Source of the DNA: JBFWNZ01 sp050250795
GTDB lineage: Bacteria > Pseudomonadota > Alphaproteobacteria > UBA8366
Direction: 5' to 3'
Length of the DNA stretch: 8,767 bases
NCBI GenBank assembly: GCA_050250795.1
Contig: JBFWNZ010000150.1
Span: forward strand, 1 to 8,767
Of this stretch, positions 5,721 to 8,767 are shown in pieces (within the stretch, counting starts at the first letter, position 1; each line of letters opens with the position of its first letter). Both the position numbers and the translations under genes were made by a program. The notes under the pieces are model-generated. The model had not been told where the DNA came from. It was given only the letters and a program-made list of their open reading frames with translations, and ran no database searches.

Positions 5721-6782
5721 ATGCCGCGTCGAACGGAAGGGAATTCTTCTTTTGCCGGATTTGCCGTGTTGGTTGCGGCGCTCTGTCTTGCCGGTCCCGC
5801 GATGGCCCAGCAGCAGATGCCGCCCACGCGTGTCGAGGCGGCGAAAGTGGCGGTCGAGACCGTGACCATCGAGGCCACGGCGGTGGGCACGCTGCTGTCG
5901 GATGAATCCGTGATCGTTCGGCCCGAGATCGCCGGTCGGATCGTCGGCATCCGGTTCCAGGAAGGCACGCGGGTCGAAAAAGGGCAGCTTCTGTTCGAAC
6001 TCGACGATTCCCTGTATCAGGCCGAATTGGCCGATGCCCGCGCCCGGCTCGATCTGGCCAAGCGCAACTTCGAGCGGGCGCGCGATCTGCTGAACCGCGG
6101 CGCCGGAACCGCCCGGGCGCGCGACGAGGGCGAGGCAGCCTACGAGACCGCGCGTGCCGCCGTGGAACTGGCGCGGGTCAAGGCGGAGAAATCGCGCATC
6201 CACGCGCCTTTTGCGGGAATTGCCGGGCTTCGTCAGGTGAGCGTCGGCGATTATGTGTCTGCCGGCGAAGACCTCGTGAACCTGGAAGCCATCGACCCGG
6301 TGAAGGTCGATTTCTCGGTGCCGGAACGCTATCTCGGCAGCCTTGCCACGGGCCAGTCCGTGCGTGTCACGGCCGATGCCTTTCCCGGCCGCCGGTTCGA
6401 GGGCATCGTCTATGCGATGAACCCGCAGATCGATCCGGCGGGCCGCAGCATCAATATCCGTGCGCGGATCGGCAATACGGAGGCCATCCTGCGTCCGGGC
6501 CTGTTTGTCCGGGTGAAGCTGGAACTCGATCGCCGCGAAAACGCCATCGTCATTCCCGAGCAGGCCCTGATCGCGCGCGGCGGCGAGACCTTCGTCTATC
6601 GGATCGCCGACGGCAAGGCGGTCATGACCAAGGTCGTCATCGGCCAGCGTCAGTTCGGCGAGGTCGAAATCCGGGAAGGCCTGTCGGCCGAGGATACGGT
6701 GGTGTCCGCCGGTCACATGAAGCTGCGCGACGGGGCGCCGGTCGCACCGGTTGCGCCGGCCGATGGAGCGTCCGGAACCTGA
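5721..6782 (+). CDS. RND efflux periplasmic adaptor (membrane fusion protein, MexE/AcrA/MdtA-like)
   Basis: This protein links an inner-membrane RND pump to an outer-membrane channel. From ATG 5721 it has 353 residues with a signal peptide (hydrophobic core about 12-25, cleavage after AMA at 29). The cysteine at 22 lacks a lipobox, so it is probably not a lipoprotein. Domains follow the family order: first half of the lipoyl/beta-barrel at about 45-98 (VRPEIAGRIVGIRFQEGTRVEKGQ), helical hairpin at about 99-160, second lipoyl half (IHAPFAGIAGLRQVSVGDYV, 160-179), beta-barrel at about 190-270 (DFSVPERYLGSL) and membrane-proximal domain at about 275-340. An in-frame TTG at 5661 would give 20 extra residues before the signal peptide, but ATG 5721 places the signal peptide correctly. 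The ribosome site is weak (GGTAG). The stop is 1 nt from the RND start, so translation is coupled. Confidence 0.93.
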   Translation: MPRRTEGNSSFAGFAVLVAALCLAGPAMAQQQMPPTRVEAAKVAVETVTIEATAVGTLLSDESVIVRPEIAGRIVGIRFQEGTRVEKGQLLFELDDSLYQAELADARARLDLAKRNFERARDLLNRGAGTARARDEGEAAYETARAAVELARVKAEKSRIHAPFAGIAGLRQVSVGDYVSAGEDLVNLEAIDPVKVDFSVPERYLGSLATGQSVRVTADAFPGRRFEGIVYAMNPQIDPAGRSINIRARIGNTEAILRPGLFVRVKLELDRRENAIVIPEQALIARGGETFVYRIADGKAVMTKVVIGQRQFGEVEIREGLSAEDTVVSAGHMKLRDGAPVAPVAPADGASGT

Positions 6783-6783
6783 C

Positions 6784-8767
6784 ATGCGTATCTCGGAAAT
6801 CTGCATTCAGCGGCCCGTCTTCGCGACGGTGCTGAGCCTTACCGTGGTGCTGGTCGGACTGGTCAGCTATCAGCGGCTGAGCGTGCGCGAGTATCCCAAC
6901 ATCGATCCGCCGGTGGTCAGCATCGAGACCCGCTACGAGGGCGCCTCGGCCGAGATCATGGAGACCCAGGTCACGCAGGTCCTGGAGGATACGCTGGCCG
7001 GTATCGAGGGCATCGAGTTCATGAACTCGATCAGCCGCCAGGAGCAGAGCCAGATCAGCGTCACCTTCGAATTGTCGCGCGATCCCGAGGCGGCGGCGGC
7101 GGATGTGCGCGACCGGGTGGGACGCGTGCGCGGCCAGCTTCCCGACGAGGTGGATGAGCCGATCATCCAGAAGGTCGAGGCCGACGCCCAGCCGATTATC
7201 TATCTCGCCTTCTCCAGCGACCGGCACTCGCCGATGGAGATCACCGATTATGCCGACCGCTATGTGAAGGACCAGTTGCAGACGCTGTCGGGCGTCGCCC
7301 AGGTCCGAATCTTCGGCGAACGGCGTTATTCCATGCGCATCTGGCTCGATCCGGAACGGATGGCCGCATACGGCATGACGCCGGAGGATGTGGAGACGGC
7401 GCTGCGGGCCCAGAACGTGGAAATTCCGGCCGGTCTGGTGGAGAGCCGGGACCGCGAGTTCACGATCCTCTCGCAGACCGACATGCGCACGCCCGCCGAA
7501 TTCAATGCAATGATCCTGCGCGACGCGGGCGGCTATCTCGTTCGGCTGGAGGATGTCGGCCATGCCGAGATCGGCCCGCGCGAGGAGCGCATCGTCGTGC
7601 GCTACAACGGGCAGGCGGCCATTGCGCTCGGCATCGTGAAGCAGGCGACGGCGAACCCGCTCGACGTGTCGGCGGCCGTCCGCGCCCAACTGCCGAAGAT
7701 CGAGCAGGGGCTGCCGGAAGGGATGCGCGTCGCCGTCGGCCACGATACCTCGGTGTTCATCGACGCTTCGATCAAGAACGTCTATCGGACCATCGGCGAG
7801 GCCATCATCCTGGTCGTCGCGATCATCTTCGTCTTCCTGCGTTCGGTTCGCGCGACGCTGATCCCGCTCGTCACCATTCCGGTGTCGCTGATCGGCGCCT
7901 TCGCGCTGATGGACCTGTTCGGGTTCACCATCAACACCCTGACCCTGCTGGCGATGGTGCTGGCCATCGGGCTGGTCGTCGACGACGCCATCGTGATGCT
8001 TGAGAACATCTACCGGCATGTCGAGAACGGCATGCGCCCGCGCAAGGCCGCGCTCCAGGGTGCCAGGGAAATCGGCTTCGCGGTTCTGGCGATGACCATC
8101 ACGCTCGCGGCCGTCTACATGCCCATCGGATTCATGCAGGGCACGACCGGCCGGCTGTTCACCGAATTCGCGATGACATTGGCCGGGGCCGTGCTGGTTT
8201 CCGGGTTCGTCGCGCTGACGGCCTCGCCGATGATGTGCTCGCTGCTGCTGCGGCACAGCGAGCGCCATGGGCGTCTCTATCTCGCGGTCGAGCGTGGCCT
8301 GGACGGGCTGACGAACGGCTATCGCCGGCTTCTGTCCTGGGCATTGCGCGCCCGGCTGATCGTGCTGCTGATCGGCGGCGCGGTCGCCGGTGCCAGCTAT
8401 TTCATCTATTCGGCACTCGACAGCGAACTGGCGCCCTATGAGGACCAGGGCACCATCGTGGCCGCTTTCCTGGCGCCGCAGGGCTCGACCATCGACTATA
8501 CGGACCGCTGGGCGACCGAGTTGGAGAAGATTTTCGCCGCCAACAATGAGATCGACCGCTATTTCGTCGTCGCGGGCTTTCCGGTCGTTTCCCAGGGGAT
8601 CGGCTTCGTCAAGCTGCCGCCCTGGGACGAGCGCGACATCACCCAGCAGGAACTGGCGCGCCAGCTGCAAGGGCCGATGTTCGGGGTGCCGGGAATCATG
8701 GGCTTCCCAGTGAACCCGCCGCCCTTGGGGCAGAGCGTGCGCGACAAGCCGGTGAACTTCGTCATCC
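6784..8767 (+). CDS. RND multidrug efflux transporter, HAE1 type (AcrB/MexF-like), 3' end outside the window
   Basis: This inner-membrane proton antiporter exports drugs or other hydrophobic compounds with the adaptor encoded just upstream. The first 661 residues are present, about two thirds of the roughly 1030-1050 expected, and the frame is open at the window edge. The N-terminus MRISEICIQRPVFATVLSL, with REYPNIDPPVVSI and RYEGASAEIMETQVTQVLED, is classic HAE1. Periplasmic porter modules occupy about 40-330, then transmembrane helices 2-6 from about 336. Helix 4 carries AIGLVVDDAIVMLENI, with the proton-relay aspartates D400 and D401 (equivalent to AcrB D407/D408). The start of the second periplasmic domain follows (FVVAGF...GFVKLPPWDER). 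The lysine in helix 10 lies beyond the window. Start ATG 6784 is 1 nt after the adaptor stop. Substrate range and the outer-membrane partner cannot be determined. Confidence 0.95.
   Translation, partial: MRISEICIQRPVFATVLSLTVVLVGLVSYQRLSVREYPNIDPPVVSIETRYEGASAEIMETQVTQVLEDTLAGIEGIEFMNSISRQEQSQISVTFELSRDPEAAAADVRDRVGRVRGQLPDEVDEPIIQKVEADAQPIIYLAFSSDRHSPMEITDYADRYVKDQLQTLSGVAQVRIFGERRYSMRIWLDPERMAAYGMTPEDVETALRAQNVEIPAGLVESRDREFTILSQTDMRTPAEFNAMILRDAGGYLVRLEDVGHAEIGPREERIVVRYNGQAAIALGIVKQATANPLDVSAAVRAQLPKIEQGLPEGMRVAVGHDTSVFIDASIKNVYRTIGEAIILVVAIIFVFLRSVRATLIPLVTIPVSLIGAFALMDLFGFTINTLTLLAMVLAIGLVVDDAIVMLENIYRHVENGMRPRKAALQGAREIGFAVLAMTITLAAVYMPIGFMQGTTGRLFTEFAMTLAGAVLVSGFVALTASPMMCSLLLRHSERHGRLYLAVERGLDGLTNGYRRLLSWALRARLIVLLIGGAVAGASYFIYSALDSELAPYEDQGTIVAAFLAPQGSTIDYTDRWATELEKIFAANNEIDRYFVVAGFPVVSQGIGFVKLPPWDERDITQQELARQLQGPMFGVPGIMGFPVNPPPLGQSVRDKPVNFVI

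Noticed and set aside
5682..6806. 374-codon minus-strand open frame opposite the adaptor gene
   Set aside because: The plus-strand frame has the full membrane-fusion-protein architecture. The antisense frame has none and would cover the likely operator.
6637..8670. Very long open frame (677 codons) on the minus strand
   Set aside because: It lies entirely opposite the RND gene and the end of its adaptor. The protein is rich in His, Arg, Asp and Gln with no recognisable domain, typical of an antisense shadow in GC-rich DNA.

Overview
The window is GC-rich, densely packed bacterial DNA with mostly GC-ending codons. Gene content (SsuBC/TauBC-type ABC transporter, AefR-like TetR regulator, HAE1-type RND pump, periplasmic PRC-barrel protein) and overall style suggest an alphaproteobacterium, perhaps Rhodospirillales-like. 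That placement is inference from style; no rRNA or other marker gene is present.

Layout. (1) 69-2700, plus strand: an ABC importer permease, its ATPase (4-nt ATGA overlap) and a Crp/Fnr-family regulator, apparently one transcription unit. The substrate-binding protein expected for this importer type is not in the window and may lie upstream of base 1. (2) 2787-3572, plus strand: a secreted or periplasmic protein with two PRC-barrel-like repeats, ending at a 12-bp hairpin that probably serves as a shared terminator. (3) 4305-3628, minus strand: a two-CBS-domain reading frame whose N-terminal part is separated from the rest by a single in-frame TAG. It looks like one gene with a nonsense codon. 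(4) 5592-4449, minus strand: a TetR-family repressor followed by a small carboxymuconolactone-decarboxylase-like protein. (5) 5721-8767, plus strand, divergent from tetR: a periplasmic adaptor (membrane fusion protein) and the first 661 residues of an RND efflux transporter, which runs off the window end.

How they work together. The TetR gene and the adaptor/RND pair share a 128-bp divergent intergenic region. It holds a perfect TTGGAC-N6-GTCCAA inverted repeat overlapping a second palindrome, CCAATATTGG. This is the best operator candidate in the window and fits the usual arrangement of a local repressor controlling a multidrug pump. The ABC operon with its own Crp/Fnr-type regulator suggests self-contained, nutrient-responsive uptake of a sulfonate, nitrate or similar small molecule, but the substrate cannot be read from the sequence.

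I see no mobile element, CRISPR array, rRNA or tRNA. Most of the window is ordinary. The most notable signals are the amber-interrupted CBS gene and the compound operator. I do not see strong evidence for a wholly new system.
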